From contig JAVUNC010000006.1 of the NCBI GenBank assembly GCA_032173965.1, positions 39,341,870-39,405,869 on the forward strand: a stretch of 64,000 nucleotides of DNA, written 5' to 3'. The stretch is from Sitta carolinensis (lineage: Eukaryota > Chordata > Aves > Passeriformes > Sittidae). The notes beneath the pieces were generated by a model, which saw only the letters and a program-made list of their open reading frames with translations, searched no databases and was not told the origin of the DNA. Of this stretch, positions 1 to 12,784 are shown in pieces. Positions within the stretch are counted from its first letter, which is position 1. Each line of letters begins with the position of its first letter. The position numbers and the translations under genes are program-made.

Positions 1-3000
1 GAGCAATATAGTGATATCTGCTTAGAATATCTAGTAGCTCCCAGCTGAGTCTTCTCCCAGCAGTATGTGACTGAGCCCAGCATTGCCATTCTTTCAACAC
101 TGCCCTCTCCTAAGTGCCTGTGTGCTAGGGTTCTCTAGTCCCAAGCTAGCATCTGTAAGGAACAGAATGACTTGCAAATAATGGCAATGAAGCTGTTAAT
201 TAAATACCTAAAAAATTAATCAGTTACTATCTCTGTCACCCAAAGATAAATACATTGAAACAAAGAAAAGGACTAGCTTTTGTGCTAGTTCTTTTTAAGA
301 TTCAGACCTTCCTATCTACTTTTTAATGCAATTTTAATTGTTGGAGTGGAATTCACTATCCCTGGGGTATTTTGTTGCACTTTCCCAATGAATAAACTTG
401 CTTGGCTTTTAAATTAAAGATCTCTATCAGTTTTGGGCTGGCTATTCTTTTCTTTTGCTCCCTGTTAGTTGTTTCAGTGTAGTGTTAATGCTGCTGTATC
501 TCTTGTGCAGTTCCCTCCAGGCTTCTTTTGGATGTACTGCTTCTGCAATCTACCAGCTCCTGTGGAGGAGCCCTGCATATGGGCATTTCAGGGTTTGTTG
601 GGCAGTTGCAGAGGGGTGTTGCCTACAGTATCAAAGTCCAGTTTAATACATATGTGGCAGCTTTTCCTCATGGGTAAAGAGTCTGGTCTGCTTATTTCAT
701 AGGAGCTGAATGTGTGTTTGCATGCAATTAATTCCTTATATAATACTGCAAGGAGTTCCAGTAACTTAAGGTCTAGAATAATTTGACAGGAGTTTTAGTA
801 TCTTAGTCTATGCTAGATGTGTGTCCTTTCTGTAGCCTGGGCCTAGTATATTTACAGCTGAGCCCTAGGAGAGTGAATATATTATGCAGTTACAACGTGA
901 CCAGAAAGGAAAGCTGATTGAGTCAAGCTCAGAAAACAGCAGTGCTCTCTTAGTGGCATCTGAAGATGGAGAAAGATGGAGAGGAATATCTGTTTTCCTA
1001 ACTGAGAAGGCAGAGTGACTCTTCTTCACTTTGGAGAAGGAAGCAAAGATTGTCCAATTCACTCATCTCTGATAATGAGATAAGACAGAGTCATGGAACT
1101 AGAAGGTGGTGAACAGGAGCTGGTTTCTTCATGTCACAGAATTTTAAGTCCATGGTTTTCATGTGTTTTGTTCCTATAAATATATAATATATGACAAGCA
1201 ATCATTTATTCCAGGATTCAGTTGTTCCTGGGATCCAAAGACAAGAAACCATACTCTTTACCCTCTGCAGTTGGAAATTTTAGTATATGCTGCAAACTAG
1301 CAATTAGTTTTGAGAAGTATCCAGTCCATTGAAGTCTTATGTTTAGATGTGACTGAGTAGAGAATTTGCTGCGTTACTTGCAGTCAAGCTTTTTACTTAA
1401 TGCCACTGTGAGACAACTCTGATCTAATTCTGTATGAGACATCCAGAAAATGAAAATTCCATGACCCAGAAATGGACATACAGGACATGACCCAGGAAAA
1501 AAAGTATCCATGTACCAAGAGAAACAACAATAAGAGAGAATTTCCTGAACTTCCAGCCTAGCAGGATCATTGGTTCTGTGTCTAGAGCTGAGTGGAGTAC
1601 AAGTAAGCAAACCACAGGACTTCTGCAGGCTCTGCAAACTGTGCTTCCAGAATATAATTTCAAAGAGTGCAGTAAGTCCTGGGAAGTAGGCAGGGAATAG
1701 GAGTGCATCCAGTAATACACTCAGGAACCACTGACCTACTCCACACAGCTTTCAGAGTGCAACACATTTGCACTGCGTTTGCTTGAGTTTGCAATGATGT
1801 AAAAGGATTTTTTCATAGCACTGATGAAACTTTTGTATCTATAGGTACCAGAAATAATTTCTTGTGATAATATGAACACAAGGTGCATGCTGACATAATC
1901 TCTAATTTGTAATTCCTCTGAGGGAGAGGAGGGAAAGAAGAGGACATCTGGACCAATTCTGCAAGAAAATTTATATAATGAGTTGATTACAGGATGATAA
2001 GCATGTATTCCTTTCAAAGCCACACTGGAAATGAAGCACATTGTTTACCACATGTACCACTGTTTATTATGTGATCTGTAGATAAAGCTAGCTGTCCAAC
2101 AATTACTGCTCTTTTTTAAATCAAGAATAAAGGGAAAATAAATCTCCAGTTAAATGAGAAAGTGCAATGGGATGAATACTGGAAGCAGAAGAGGAAGCTT
2201 CCTGCACAAACTAAAAATTTTTAGTCCTCCTGAGAGAACTGTGCTTGAAAAGTTCAGTGTTACAACTGGACTGCTGGCTAGTGCCCAAGAACAGGTTTAC
2301 TGCATGGCCTCTCCATGCTGCCAGGTAGTAACTTATGGGCAACTTACTCCCTAAAGCTGTGCCTGCTGCTGGAATGACTCTGATCTTAGATATTTTTCCT
2401 TTCTTTGAGAGCTTGTTGACATTTTTTCCTCACTGTTTCACAGCAGATATTTCTACAGATTGTATAAGGTGCACCTAAGCTCTTCTATTTTGCTGTGTGC
2501 TTTGCTGAGCTAGTAGGTAGAGAGAAGCAAGTGGCTGGGAAAGGAAGCTGGGTAGGGACTGCCGAGAAAGCGGCAACATCGCCCGACCACGGCTGGGACG
2601 AAGCTGGCCAGTATCTTATGTAGTGCAGACAGCAGTTCAGATCTGTCTTGTTCCATTCATGTGAGTTATTCTCTGCATCTCACTTGAAACAGGATAGACT
2701 TAACATGGAAAAGAGACTTGTCAGTGATAATTGCAAAATTAATTGAGATATAATTCAGTGTGTTCTAAGCATACTTCAGTTCTGATGAAATTGTAAAACT
2801 TGCCTGAGTCTGAACACATTACCTCAAAAAGTTAACAGAAGTACATGGCCTGCAGACATTAATGATCCAGAAAAGTATGTTGATAGAGGCCTCAAAAGAC
2901 CCATATAAAAAAGGTTCTTTTTTTTTACTTTTAATAATCTTTATGCAAGAAGAGATGTAGAGAAAACCAGTGACAGTCATCCGTGGTCTGCTGATGCCTC

Positions 3001-3274
3001 TGTAAATCCTAACAACCAAAGCTGGTTGAAAATAAGTCTACAGCATAGAGCTATAGGAGGCACAAGATGTGTCTGACACAAGTTTAGCACAGTACAAAGT
3101 TTCATTATTTATACTCAGCGAATAATAATCACCTTAACAAAACCATTTTTCTATACAAGGAACTGAACAATGACTAAGAATATGTTCATATGTCCTCTGG
3201 TAGAGCTGGGGTTACTCTTTAAGTGACAGCTTTGCTCATACAAGCTGTTTTCTTGCATCACCTGGACAGAAGGT
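1..3274. other. Intergenic DNA, no gene seen
   Basis: No open frame here has codon-like composition, splice context or a protein I recognise; all are short and mutually overlapping. The composition is AT-rich. Two small oddities stand out: a 12-bp-stem hairpin at 266-295 and a cluster of six CpG dinucleotides at about 2562-2600 in otherwise CpG-poor sequence. Distal regulatory DNA or an unrecognised old repeat cannot be excluded. Confidence 0.6.
266..295. repeat. Short hairpin (12-bp stem, 6-nt loop)
   Basis: Positions 266-277 pair with 284-295, with one G-T wobble. The core GGACTAGC faces GCTAGTTC. It ends in a run of T on the + strand and so resembles an intrinsic terminator, but that has no meaning in a vertebrate nuclear genome. 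It is probably incidental. Confidence 0.4.
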
Positions 3275-3720
3275 AAAGGACCACAGAAGTGGTGGTTGAA
3301 GGGACCTCTGGAGGTGTCTAGTCCAACCTCCCACTAGGAATTAGTGCTGTTGTCTACATGAGACTTAGAAACTTTCCATGATGGAGACTCTTCCTTCTTT
3401 CAGTAACTTGTGCCCAGTGCTAATTACCTTATGCAGAAATTTCACCTGTCTTGAGTTTCCCAGAATACAACCTCTGTCCTTTCTCTCTGCCTTTTTCTTA
3501 CCATCTATTACTACCAGGAGTTTGCTTCCACGCTCTTTGTAACTCCTACAAATAATTGGAGTCTACAGTTAGATCATCTCCTGTTAGTCTACTCTGAGCT
3601 GCATGGAAGGACCCTCGGAACCACAACATTTCCCCATAATGTACCCTGGACCCTCACCTGTTGTCACTTTAGCCCTATTCAGAACCTCGTCTGATTTCAG
3701 GTGCTGCACCACTCTCTGCT
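3275..3720 (-). mobile_element. CR1 LINE 3' fragment, antisense, old
   Basis: The left end reads like the reverse complement of a CR1 3' end: GAAGGGACCTCTGGAGGT followed by CTAGTCCAACCTCCC. Further along are the diverged antisense landmarks for the small-lettered CR1 3' region (ATGGAGACTCTTCC, TTTGTAACTCCTAC, GATCATCTCCTGT). The element is 5'-truncated, heavily diverged and has no usable reading frame. CR1 is the main LINE family of birds and other sauropsids. The right boundary is approximate. Confidence 0.7.
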
Positions 3721-3854
3721 AGGGCTGGTTTCTGTTACAATCAGGAAGCCAAAACCAAACTGACTTCTGAATCCTAGTTTCTAAATTTGCTAGATGCACT
3801 AGATCCACTTTTTTACAGTGTTTCCTAAATTAAATATTTTTTCTTCCCATTGAC

Positions 3855-3904
3855 ATCATATATATAGTATATGATATATATATCATAATAATAATAAAAT
3901 AAAA
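3855..3904. repeat. AT-rich simple sequence
   Basis: This is a run of TA and ATA/ATAA units including a self-complementary stretch around ATATATAGTATATGATATAT. It is low-complexity DNA with no coding content. Confidence 0.8.
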
Positions 3905-4329
3905 GTAGTAGCTTTGTGAGGTGCAGAATGAAGGAACCATAGTCCCTTATGGATTTCTATTCCTGAAAAATTGAGTTCTCACTGAAGCTTTCCATCCAGA
4001 TGAGTACTTATATGTAATTTTTTCCTATGTGAAGTCCTCAGAGTTTAATACATGCACAGTGCACCATTTTCCTGAATCAGTACTGTAATAAATGTTTCAA
4101 AATTTGTGTCTTTATAAAGATAATAAAAACACAGTAGAATGATATATTACAAAAATCCACCTAGGCTAGTGTAATCCTTGCACAGGGATTGGGAAATTGG
4201 TTAATTCATTTACTTGAAGCCTACACAAGAATCTGTTCTAAATTAACATCTCAAGAGGGCATCTCCCTGAAATTTCTCAAGCTATCACTGGCCAATAATG
4301 GCCACTGATAGCTAGAGTAACTCAGTTCC

Positions 4330-4499
4330 AGTAAACCACTCTGCATATCTCTTATTCCCATAAAGCGTTTTTCACATGTGTTAGCTCCTGGGTAAGGTAT
4401 TGTTTGTCTCAAACAGAATTCCTCCAGTAAAGTACTTTGTATCCCATAAAGTGTTTTCTCCATGTATTAGCTTTCTGGTAAGATATTGTTTGTCTCAAG
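4330..4499 (+). repeat. Two tandem copies of an 86-bp U3 segment
   Basis: CCCATAAAG at 4357 recurs at 4443, and the following sequence through GATATTGTTTGTCTCAA or GGTATTGTTTGTCTCAA matches with scattered substitutions. The period is 86 bp. It lies upstream of the LTR TATA box, where duplicated enhancer segments are common in retroviral LTRs. Confidence 0.7.
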
Positions 4500-4660
4500 A
4501 TGATCTTATCCGAGCTGGAGACAGCATTCCTCCAACGCTAGACAGAAAACACTGGACTACAAAGTCATCCCGGACATGTTCGATTCTCCAATCATAGACT
4601 ACATGAATATTCGGAAAGACAAAGAGACAAAGAACACCTCGCCCTGAGCAGAAAAAACTG

Positions 4661-4667
4661 TATAAAA
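4661..4667 (+). promoter_or_regulatory. LTR TATA box
   Basis: TATAAAA follows a short A-run and lies 145 bp upstream of AATAAA at 4806, a normal spacing for the R region of an LTR. Whether it is active is unknown. It would drive transcription rightwards into intergenic DNA about 14.5 kb before SPTLC2. Confidence 0.5.
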
Positions 4668-4867
4668 ACCACTTGGGCAGAGACAGCTTTCGTGAACAGA
4701 GGAGGTTCTATGCAGCAGAGCTAGAATCTTGGTTCACCCAGCCACGACTCGGGCTCGAGGCTGTATCTTTGATTGTGGCTACCAGTGACCAAATTTCGTT
4801 CTCGAAATAAAAATCCATTTTCATTTTTATTAATTTGGCTTTATTGTTTTATTATCTATAACAGTAC

Positions 4868-5934
4868 ATTTATAGGGTCCCCTCCTCCAGCTGGCTACCT
4901 ACTACCTGCAGGAACTTTGCTGTGAAATTTATCAAATCTAATTAAAACAGACCAATGGATTTCAAAGTTACTGGACAGGAACCTGAGAACACACGAAGTT
5001 TAACACACGCACAACCCATAAGAACATATGCTTTCTTCCTTTAGGAAACTAGTCTCAAAAGGACGCTTTCATGCTCCTACTGCAAGCTGATCTGGACTTC
5101 TGTAGCAGGTCCTGCTCTGAAGGATTCTGCTCCTGATGTCTCAGAGAGGACAGAAACAATCTGAAATATCAGAGTAGTTTTAGTCCAGCAGGCACAATCC
5201 CCATCTGGTTCCTGCAATTATATCAGCCCCCCTTAGAAGAAGCTGACTATGCACAGAGACTGAACTTAATCAGCTAAATTCTTATCTCTCCAAGGTGGTA
5301 AATAAGTCTCTGGAGTACAGCAGGGAGTCGGACTGATTTTTATTCAAAGCTAGGGTTTGTATTCAGATATGCATCATGGAACGTACCACTTCCACTGGAT
5401 CAGGGGTGAAGGAGACAGGGGATAAAGTCTGGAAAAGCCTGTAGTAGGTTTCCTTCTTTTCAGAATAGAGGTGTTTTTTCCTCTGGATGAGGAAGTGAAA
5501 GCTTTAACCTTGCGGAGAAACATCCATCTTGTTTTTTACCAAATTGGCAGAGATTATTCTGTTTCTGACCTTTTCTTGTGGGGCTTCTGCTTCCACAGAA
5601 GCCCCATGTGTAGTGGGCTGTACCCTGAGATTCTCTGTGTACCTTGACCCTTTCTGTGTGTGTGATCATACATCTCAGCACTGGGGTTTAGCCCTCCTTC
5701 ACCATCACTCAGTGCTTATTTCCTTAATTCAAGAGCTCAGTGCTGCTGCTACCTGCCCACATACAGCTTTTCTAACCTGTTTCATGATCTCAAAGCTCTT
5801 CCAAAGCATAGGTCAGGATCATTAGCCTCTCTTAAGTTCAGAAGCAAGACCAGTTTATAACAAAATGTGGGGAAACTGAAATAGAGGTAATGTGAGGTGG
5901 CATTCACACTTACGTGTAGAAGTGGTGCTTAGGG
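4868..5934. other. Intergenic DNA, nothing recognised
   Basis: The sequence is moderately AT-rich without a credible exon, repeat family or RNA gene. Open frames of up to about 98 codons overlap on both strands and show no family resemblance. Confidence 0.6.
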
Positions 5935-6057
5935 ACATGGTTTAGTGGTAAACTTGCTGTCCACTACAGACAAAGTTTAGGTTTAGGTGTTAGGTTTATG
6001 CTTGGACTTGATGATTTTAGAGGTATTTTCCAACCTAAATTATTTTATGTATCTGTG
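5935..6057 (+). mobile_element. CR1 LINE 3' tail, sense, truncated
   Basis: The order GGGACATGGTTTAGTGGT, then a TTAGGTTTAT stretch, then GGACTTGATGATTTTAGAGG, TTTTCCAACCTAAAT and a degenerate octamer tail (TTTATGTATCTGTG) is that of a CR1 3' untranslated end. Only the last 120 or so bases are present, which is typical of 5'-truncated avian CR1 copies. Confidence 0.75.
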
Positions 6058-8985
6058 AGGCACAATAAAACACTCTCCAAATATTCTTTTTGAACTATGT
6101 ATAGAGAATAAAAAGTGAGTCAGCCTAGAAGACATAGTCTCTTTCTCCTCTGATGTTGAGAAGTCAGTATTTTAACTTTTAGCTTCCTTGAAGGAGAATT
6201 TAAAATAGTCAATCTGTATTTACTAAGGAAAGCCAGAAGAATCAATAAAGGCCTTGGCTTTCTAGAGGTGATCATCTCACCAATCATTCCTTCTTTGTTC
6301 TGCACTAAGGGCTTAGATAAGAAGGTTTTGGGTTTGTTTTCTTTCTCCTTAACGGATAGGTTTCTTAATTAGGGTGGGGGGAAATGACTGCAATTTTGCT
6401 GTGGCAAATTAAAACCAAAATGAGGTAGCAAAGAGCAGGATTTAGAGGGGAGGGGAGCAATCAGAGACAGTTATTGATTTGGAAATGATGGAGTAGCCAA
6501 AAAAGAGCACACAGCCTGGAAAGGAGACCCATCTTTCAAAGTGCTGTTCTGGCTGAAAACAATCAGTCCAGGCAGAGGTGTTGGTTGATGCTAAAGTTTT
6601 GGAGTTAATTTGTTTCCAGACAGAATTTAAATTTTGGAAAGACCCACTGGTTCATAATTGGATAACTTCTTCGACAAATTCTGAGATTATGAGAGCTAGG
6701 AATCATGGAATGGAGCTGAAAAAAATGTAAACCTGAATGGAGTGTCAAGACATTTTTAGCAGCAGTGGTAACAAAAAAAAGTTTGGAAACAGTTTCTTCC
6801 AAGGACAGAGTGTCACTGCTCACAGCGGCCTGGGCAGGCAGAAAAATGGGAAAAAAAGCATACACTGAATATGAAAGAAGCACCAAAATCTAGCACACCC
6901 TCACTACCAGGTGTTAAGTAGCATGTCCCATCTTTTCTAGAACAGAGGGAATTGATTTGGCATCATCTTATCTGGTCGCAGTGGCTGAGACCAAGGTTAG
7001 ATACAGCTTTCTGCCACTCCAGTCAGTAAATTTTCATTTTCACTGGCCTTTTCCCACTTGGCTTTCTAGACAACATTCCTCTAAGATTAGAGTCAGATGT
7101 TAGCCTGACCTTTCATCAAATATAACCAGCACCTGGAAAGGCTGTCAGAGAACTGTACCAATCTGATGATGAGTGGTTTGAGTTTGTTGGCTTGTTCTCA
7201 TTGCTATGATGAAACCTGACAGGAGAATTGCTGATTGTCAAGTGTCTATAACAGGTCAAGAAGATTTTAGCCACACTACTGCAAATAATCTGCAGCCATT
7301 CTAAACCTTGCTGAATGCTGCACACAATTAAGCTGCTTTTCAGTCCACATAGCTGAAAACACACCTCAGACCCTTTTAAAGCAAGGCTTTTGTTCTACCT
7401 TGTAAGAGAACTTCTATTGTTCGTAATGACATTGCTCCATCAAATCCTCATCACAAGGCTGGTGAAAAATTGGCATCCCTTTTGCTTTTGGAATAGCATG
7501 TACCTTAGCATATATCATCTAGGAGGATCTGCTCCATAATCTTCCCAGGCATAAAGGTGAAGCTCACCAGTTCTCTAGCCCCCAGACCTGACCTGTTGAA
7601 TATGAGCGTAGGGATATGACTGCCTCCAAGCCCTTCTTGACCCAACACTGTAATTATGCTCCAGCAGAGATCTGCATTTGGCATGCTGTTTTGATGGTTC
7701 AGCACTTACCTGAGCTGAAAGTGGAACAAGTCTGCAGACAGGTACTGGCTTCAAGTATTTCATAGTCTTATTACTATCACTGTGAAATTCACTAGGATTT
7801 CTTCCCTTCTCCTAGATCAAAATGATAAGGAAGAAATTAAAGGAAAGAAGGATGCCAGGGGAACAAGCATAAAGAAGTGAAGATATGGTATGCTCTTTCT
7901 GTCCCTGTGGTCTGTTCAACCCTGCCTGCAGCTGCAAGCATCACTGCACACCATTCTGGAACAGCAGAGGGGCTCAGTGCTGAAGGCTGCAATCTTTGGC
8001 TTCACAGATGTTTAATACTTCCTTTCCCTGAATTTCACACTAGAAATGCTTTTTTTTTTCACATGGCATGAAACCTACTGAGAAACCATGGGTCCCATCT
8101 GGAGAGCAACTGTGCAAGTACTTTGTGTTTGATTCCATTAATATTATTTTCTGCAGCAGAAAAGTGTAAGAGAAAGAAGCATTAGTCACATACATGCTTA
8201 ATTGAGATCTAATACCCAAGGTCAATGCTTAGCCCAGAATAGACAGCAGAAGCCTCCTGTGATATATTTTTGAGATGAGAAGTTCATAGCACACAGACTG
8301 ATCTATTATTGGGTTTCACTATGAAAAATTTAGCTATCTCCTGGAATATGCTCAAATCTATTTTGCATCATTTCCTTGCTTTTTCATTTAAAAATATCTT
8401 TCCAATAAGACCTCATGAGCATGCAAATTAGCAAGTCTGTGCTGTGTGGAAAGATTGCTGAACTTCCACTGAAGTGCAGCTATTTGTTCTTTTGCCAGCC
8501 CTCTGCAAGATGACAATACCTGTTTGTCAGTGTCTAGAATGGTTTTCTATTATTTAAACAAAAACCCCTACAGGGAAAAGGTAAGTACTCAAGGAAGCCA
8601 CTGTAATGGGAACATCAGTGAGGAGAAGCTCTGGACCTTTGCCTTGAGCTGTGTTCTGCATGTCTGCAAAATACCAGTGCAGCAGAAATGACGTGATGTC
8701 CTGCTTGCTGGTCTACAGCACCTCCCTGGTTTCCTGTGGTACTTCAGCTTACAGGACCAGCATGACCATCTATTTGGTTTCTTCTTTCCAGCTTTTTCAC
8801 ATGGGTCTGTGCAGGATGCACCAGTGTTTCTCCCCAAACCGAGAATCTCCCAATATTTTTAGTTCTTTCCTTCTTCAAGTTTTCATCACAGACCACAAAG
8901 TAACCACCTCCCCAAACCTCTAACTGAGAACACGGGAGAAATATGATTTATAATAGCCTCACAAACTGCTTAGAACTAAAGAACT

Positions 8986-9057
8986 GATGAAAGAAATAAG
9001 GCTTCTGAAGATGAAAGAAGTAAGGTCTCTGAAGATGAAATATGCAAGTCTTTGAGG
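8986..9057 (+). repeat. 24-bp tandem repeat, three units
   Basis: The units are 8986-9009, 9010-9033 and 9034-9057. Each begins GATGAA; the first two differ at three positions and the third is more diverged. Read on the + strand in one frame the units would give acidic octapeptides (DERNKASE, DERSKVSE), but no surrounding gene supports translation. Confidence 0.75.
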
Positions 9058-12001
9058 AACACACCTTAGCACCTGTGGTACCTGAAAGATGCAGCTGTAC
9101 TTTCTTTGCCAGGAAAACAGCATAGGGCATGATTTGATCCAACTAAGTAAGAAGAGAACACAAAGCAAGTGTGAATACACTAGGTGCAAAAAGGCTTTAT
9201 GTTCTGGTGCGTATTTGTCTTTTGTCTGTCCTTGGAGTCTTGCAGTAACTGTTACAGATGAACTCCAAGCTCCTGATGGCACCAGTCCTGATGGACTGGA
9301 GTGGTTCACTGTGATTCTCCCTGGAGCACCTCTTGCAGCACAGGTGTGATGTCCTCCAACACACAGCTCTCTGCACACGTGCAGTTTGTGCCTAAGGGCT
9401 GGCAGCTGGCTCAGACCTCTCTGCTCCTGAGGACACTGAGTGGACACACAGAGCAAGAATCATACTGTGTCACAGTAACTTCTGTCTGTGCTCTGCAGTA
9501 GTGACCAGTGTAGGAGGTACCCAGACAGTGGCCCCTTCTACTGAAAGATGGAGTGTGCAGAAACTACTCCATATCCTGGTGTTTATCATTCTCCCAGTCC
9601 AGAGACGGGGCAGTATGGTCCTCACCCTTTCCAAAAAGAGGGAGAGAGAGTCTGGGGGTTTTAGAGCAATGCACAGATATTACTGCCTGGAAGCCTGGCA
9701 TCTGTCAGGGAGAGGAGTGCAGTCACCATGGTAATTCTTCGCCTCATTTAACAGCCAAGTGACCTCGTGTGGTTTTTTGTAGCCATTCCCAGCTCAGCAA
9801 CCCCCTGCCCACAGCTACACAGCACATCATCCCTTTCTGGGTAACACCACTGCCTGTAGATAATACACAACATGTATGTGCTGAGCAATTCACAGTCCTT
9901 CAGCTCTCTCCCCCTCATACCACCTATGCCTCTAGATAACTACCCAGTCCCTGCTCCTACAGCTATAGCTGTATGTATACAGCTTATGCACAGGAATAAG
10001 ATGCTCTGGGAGTACAATGTCAGCACATGCTCAGCCAGGCACCAAAAGATGGACCCACCCTGTCTCCCTCAGCCTTGCCACCACACAGCTTCTGTACCCA
10101 TTCATTTTCCTCTGTTTCTGCCTCTGACAAAAAAAAAAAAATGTCCCAGAGAAGCAGGTCTATAAGGAGAAGCCTGGGTGCCTCTCTGCAGAGCCAACTT
10201 ATGGGAAGCTGGTGATTGGTGCTCCTGACTAGACCCTGCTGCTCTCATTTCTTGGCAGGTAACTACAGGAAATCAATACTGTTTTTATCCTCAAAGAACC
10301 CTGTGGGTCCCTGCAGGATCTCCAGGAGGCAAGCAGAAACTCCTCATCCATATATACATGACAGCTCCAGCTATCGAGCTCCAGGTCCATGGGAGTCAGC
10401 AGGCACAGACTTGGTGAAGCCTCAAGTTCCCACATTACATGGTGTAAGTGTCCCTTCCTATCTTCTGCAGTGGTGAGTTTCAACAAGCATGTAGCAAAGG
10501 CACAAAGTTAGGGATGGCCCATGACAGAGGGTAACAGTCACCTGAGTCTGACAAGGCTGCTAAGAACCAAGATCCACTTGTTACTCCTACACAGCTTGTG
10601 TGCTTTATTCGTGTGGCCTACAAAATGCTATTAAAAGTGCTTCAGGTAAAATGTCTCCCTTAGAGAGCTAGCAGGGTTACCTGCCCATATCCTTTTGGAC
10701 CTTTATTCCCCTTTGTAAATCTTTCAAGCTTGATGACTGCAGCTCTCTTCCTCCTGAGGTCCCCTACCCTTCCTAAAAGCACCTCAATGTCACCATCCTC
10801 GAGCCTGAAAGGCCTAGTCTGAGTATGATCCAGCTAACACAACCAGACATCTCTATACGTGTGAGGAGAAAATGGAAATTATATTTCCCCACCTGACTGC
10901 CCATCATCTCTGGACAAGACCTCTCCAGTTCTCTCAGGACTGCTCAGGGTTGCACTTCTCATCTACCCCCATCTCCAAGAAGTGACAATTCACTTTCCCA
11001 CCCTTGCTCCCCTCTCACCCCATTCCCATCATCACACACTTGGCTGTGGCTGAGCTCATGTGCCTCCGAAGGTGCTGGCCCTGTTTTCAGCCCTGCAAAG
11101 GAGGTGGGACCCAGGCAGATCCATTGTGCTTGCAGAGCCCACAGCCAACACGGCTGGGGCTGCTCCATCCCAGAGAAAGCACCTAATGCCTGAGCACACA
11201 CTTCCCTCTTATGGCCATGCCCGAAACAACAATCATGCAAGCCTGCAGCATCTTCACTGGAGATGTGATTTTCCTATGATTGTTTATGAATTTCCTATGA
11301 ATTTATACCTATGAAACATTTCCCATAGTTTCCTCTTACACTTGTTGGACACAGACATGTCTCCCCCGCAGTCGAGGCTCAAGCACAGTGAGCTTTCCAG
11401 CCCTGTCTGGCTACTGCTGAGCAACACACACTGAGCAGTGTGAGTGGGAAAGACAAGAGCGCTCAGTCCTGCCTGCAGCATCACACTCTCTCTGATGGAG
11501 GAAGCCCAAGGATCAATCCCTGGTCCTGGGGTAGATTTCCCCTCTTGGTAGTGCACAGCCTCTAACATTTTTCATCTCCTCAAGTTAAGTATGGCTTTTA
11601 CTACCTTTGACTTTGAAGGGAAAGTTTTTAACTACCTAGTTAAAAACTATAGTTAAATTTCTCCCTTGCCCCATTTCACTGTATGGCAAAGTCTCTCTCT
11701 CCTATCTATAGTATGCTTGCCAAAAGGAGAGATAGCAGCCTTTTGTTTTCCTGTATTGACCTTTTTCTCTGAACTGGACTTCAGGTTCTTTCTGTGCTTT
11801 CATCACCCCTAATATCAGATTTTGTAATTCGAAAGCAGTTTGCTGCACAGATGGGGTAGTTTCCCCTTATGTCTAATCAATGGCCACCTTCCTCCAGCTA
11901 CCAAGTCAGTTCAGTTCACAAATCTGAAGAAAATTTTCAATGGGATAATCTTCTGTTGGATGAGTTGAACTGACTCTCTCTGTAGTAGAAAGTAGAGCAC
12001 T

Positions 12002-12018
12002 AAAAAAAAAAAAAAAAA
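12002..12018 (+). repeat. Poly-A run (17 A)
   Basis: This is an uninterrupted A homopolymer in intergenic DNA. No adjacent retroposed body or target-site duplication was recognised. Confidence 0.9.
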
Positions 12019-12784
12019 GCTCCTTTAGCCATACTGCTCAGGTACTAGAGCACTGTCCTCACTGATGCCTCTCTTCTCTACAGCACAGAATGAAATTAAA
12101 ACTATCAACAAAGACATTTTCAAGGGAATATGACTTTTAGTTTTGTTGTTCTCACAGGAAGAACACGTGCTGTCTCTGGCAGAACTAACAGCACTGTCAG
12201 AAGCAGCAGCAGCAGCAGTTATGTTGCCCTTGAAGTCAGCCACAGCAACTCGATGATGCTCTGCTGGGGTGTGGGCCCTCCACCAGTTTCTCAGAGCACT
12301 CTGCAGCCACTGATAAAGTGAGACCACATCTGTTCTGAACCTGTTTGACAGGGTTCTGATGGAAAGAGGGCAACTTCCATAGTCCCAACAGGGAGGTGCA
12401 GATCCTCAAAAGTATTTAAGCACCTAGAAAGTAGTTGGAAATTAAAATACTATGGGCCTTGAGGTCCTAATGAGGATGTAGTTATATTGGTATTCAGTGT
12501 TTTTGCTGATATAGCTGATGGTGCTCGGTAAAGTTCTGCTCAAAAAAGAGCCTCATTCTGCTGACATAAGCTGCCTGCACACAAGGAGGGCTTCGCTGCT
12601 ACAACTCTGCTGCTACAGCGATATCACATGCATTTACATGTAAATTAGGGCTTTGTTTACACCGCACAGATGCAGCCTTTCACTTCATCCTGGATGGGGA
12701 GGGGGGGCAGGGAGAGTAATGGTCTCACTACTCTCATTTTATGGACTCAGAAAGCAAGGCACAAACAAAATGAACTCACTAGCT

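Larger units (their letters stand above)
4084..4863 (+). mobile_element. Solo LTR of an endogenous retrovirus (780 bp)
   Basis: The element begins TGTAATA and ends TATAACA, an imperfect terminal inverted repeat with the TG...CA ends of retroviral LTRs. It is flanked by the 4-bp direct repeat GTAC at 4080-4083 and 4864-4867. Internal order fits an LTR on the + strand: a tandemly duplicated segment in the presumed U3, a TATA box (TATAAAAA, 4661), a CpG-containing presumed R region, and a polyadenylation signal AATAAA at 4806-4811. No primer-binding site, gag, pol or env sequence follows, so this is a solo LTR left after recombination between two LTRs. CpGs persist between 4500 and 4805, suggesting a relatively young insertion. 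The 4-bp target duplication hints at a gamma-like class, but the family is not recognised. Confidence 0.68.
6058..12784. other. Intergenic DNA, no gene seen
   Basis: No exon or RNA gene can be supported. The region from 8900 to 11600 is somewhat less AT-rich and contains the longest spurious minus-strand frame (8959-9456, 165 codons), which has no domain, splice context or familiar motif. It includes a 24-bp tandem repeat (8986-9057), a 17-A run (12002-12018) and a short CAG run near 12203. Confidence 0.55.

Noticed and set aside
4868..5934. Internal proviral sequence following the LTR
   Set aside because: No primer-binding site or gag-like frame after 4863, and GTAC on both sides indicates a solo LTR.
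8959..9456. 165-codon minus-strand open frame
   Set aside because: No domain, no family resemblance, overlaps a 24-bp minisatellite and a + strand frame; about the length expected as the longest chance frame in 64 kb.
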